In this document: in pieces, positions 63,383 to 64,000 of the stretch
Position numbering within the stretch: the first letter of the stretch is position 1
How the letters are laid out: every line of letters begins with the position of its first letter
From: Flavobacterium sharifuzzamanii
GTDB lineage: Bacteria > Bacteroidota > Bacteroidia > Flavobacteriales > Flavobacteriaceae
Reading direction: 5' to 3'
Assembly (NCBI RefSeq): GCF_003254585.1
Contig: NZ_QJGZ01000033.1
Location: 1-64,000 of the forward strand
Length of the DNA: 64,000 bases
Translations under genes and position numbers: made by a program
The notes under the pieces: generated by a model
The model's input: the letters and a program-made list of their open reading frames with translations, nothing else
Database searches by the model: none
Told to the model about the DNA's origin: nothing

Positions 63383-63408
63383 TGGTTTCAGATTATAATC
63401 TGAAACCA
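63383..63408. terminator. Perfect 26-bp palindrome after the EthD gene
   Basis: The half-site TGGTTTCAGATTA is followed by its exact reverse complement. As RNA it would form an 11-bp hairpin with a 4-base loop, followed only by TTTCC, so it is a weak terminator. It could also be an operator. The remainder of 63336-63567 shows no gene. Confidence 0.45.
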
Positions 63409-63567
63409 TTTCCAGAGGTTCAGAAAGAAAGATTAAAGTTTTTCATTTTAATTTTAAATATTATTACAATTGCAGTTTTTCTTACGCAGAAGAAGAGCTG
63501 ATTGCAATTGAGTATGTAATGAACTTATAAGGTAAAATAAAGTATTAATTTAAATACAACCAGACCT

Positions 63568-63810
63568 ATGGCCGCTATTCCTGACGAATTGTACAATGTT
63601 AAATTTGCAGCATATTTTGATTCAATGAAAGAATTGTATATACTGGATCAAAAATTTAAAGTGATGTGCGATGCTTACTGCGCAAGTACGGCTAAAACAG
63701 AGCTTTATAAGGATAGAAGCGAAAAAAATTTCCGACGCAGAATGAAATTCGAAAATCTGTCAAGAGAATTAGAAGAAGAAATTCTTTTCTATATCATGCG
63801 AAATAGGTAA
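63568..63810 (+). CDS. Small helical protein of unknown function
   Basis: The 80-aa protein has no signal peptide, is predicted fully helical and has a charged C-terminal half (DRSEKNFRRRMKFENLSREL). The codon structure is regular and the ORF stands free of overlapping genes, which supports it as real. The family is unknown. Confidence 0.55.
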   Translation: MAAIPDELYNVKFAAYFDSMKELYILDQKFKVMCDAYCASTAKTELYKDRSEKNFRRRMKFENLSRELEEEILFYIMRNR

Positions 63811-63831
63811 TTCTTCAATATTACCTGAAAA

Positions 63832-64000
63832 TTAATCTTCATCTTTTGAAAGCCCAACTTGCGATACAGCTTTCCATTGTTCCATTTTTTCAGCTTTAGT
63901 TAAACCTGCATTTAGTCCGCTTGTGGAAGGCAGGATTGTGTAAATAATTCCTTCTTGCGGTATAGTATGTTTGTGAAAGTATTTTGCAGCGGCTTTACTT
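63832..64000 (-). CDS. C-terminal part of a uracil/G-T mismatch DNA glycosylase-like protein (partial)
   Basis: The last 55 codons of a minus-strand gene are present, with the stop at 63832-63834; the gene runs off the right edge. The peptide contains IIYTILPSTSGLNAGL and KAEKMEQWKAVSQ. LPSTS-x-x-N followed by a W-K helix resembles the C-terminal motif of the Mug/deoxyinosine-glycosylase branch of uracil-DNA glycosylases (base-excision repair). With only the tail visible, the family call is tentative. Confidence 0.5.
   Translation of the reverse strand, partial: SKAAAKYFHKHTIPQEGIIYTILPSTSGLNAGLTKAEKMEQWKAVSQVGLSKDED

Overview
The window looks like a chromosomal segment of a Flavobacterium-like member of the Bacteroidota. 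The evidence is AT-rich DNA, a SusC/SusD pair, very few Shine-Dalgarno sequences, TAnnTTTG-type promoter elements, lipoproteins with Bacteroidota-style signal peptides, and LytS/LytTR two-component pairs. It opens with the last bases of a 5S rRNA, so an rRNA operon lies just upstream.

Bases 1-28,300 are mixed accessory and housekeeping genes. They comprise two alpha/beta hydrolases, a LytS/LytTR pair, and a divergent LuxR-type response regulator/NarX-like kinase group with a membrane protein and a lipoprotein. Next come three envelope or secreted proteins, one with a phage tail-collar-like C-terminus, then a methyltransferase and a SusD/SusC pair. A block of small envelope proteins follows, then a second LytTR/LytS pair whose kinase is a TPR lipoprotein, then secreted unknowns (one probably frameshifted) and a TrmH-type RNA methyltransferase. 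An inverted repeat TAGG-N7-CCTA occurs three times between 8036 and 10201, next to promoter-like elements, and may be the operator of the LuxR-type regulator.

Bases 28,412-60,290 hold the main system: about 25 genes, all on the minus strand and mostly overlapping or tightly spaced, encoding an extracellular contractile injection system (eCIS; Afp/PVC/AlgoCIS type). In transcription order they are a DUF4255 tail-terminator protein, an unknown, one sheath, two tube proteins, a 56-aa DUF5908 protein, a LysM tube-baseplate adaptor, a VgrG-like spike, PAAR tip, gp25, two large baseplate wedge proteins (Afp11/Afp12-like), a tape-measure protein, three unknown structural candidates and an AAA+ ATPase. 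A cargo island follows: a small protein with a possible degenerate Y1-transposase fold, an HNH nuclease with NLS-like basic clusters, three DUF4157 proteins with unrelated C-termini (ββα nuclease; ENHG/GALH domain; HExxxH domain), a 123-aa Lys/Arg/Ala-rich protein, an unknown cargo protein and a glycoside-hydrolase-like protein. Six of these cargo proteins share a short N-terminal motif, roughly DNR(P/E)xS(I/V)(L/V)Q(R/K)K, at residues 31-41 in four of them. It is a strong candidate for an eCIS loading signal.

Upstream of the eCIS lies a 362-base regulatory region with three direct TGTAGACA boxes at helical spacing plus an inverted partial copy. Beyond it is a LuxR-type regulator whose receiver domain has lost its phospho-acceptor Asp. 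The right end carries an AraC/GlxA-type regulator divergent from an EthD-family protein, a small unknown gene, and the C-terminus of a probable uracil/mismatch DNA glycosylase-like protein running off the window. No tRNA, CRISPR array, insertion sequence or integrase was seen.
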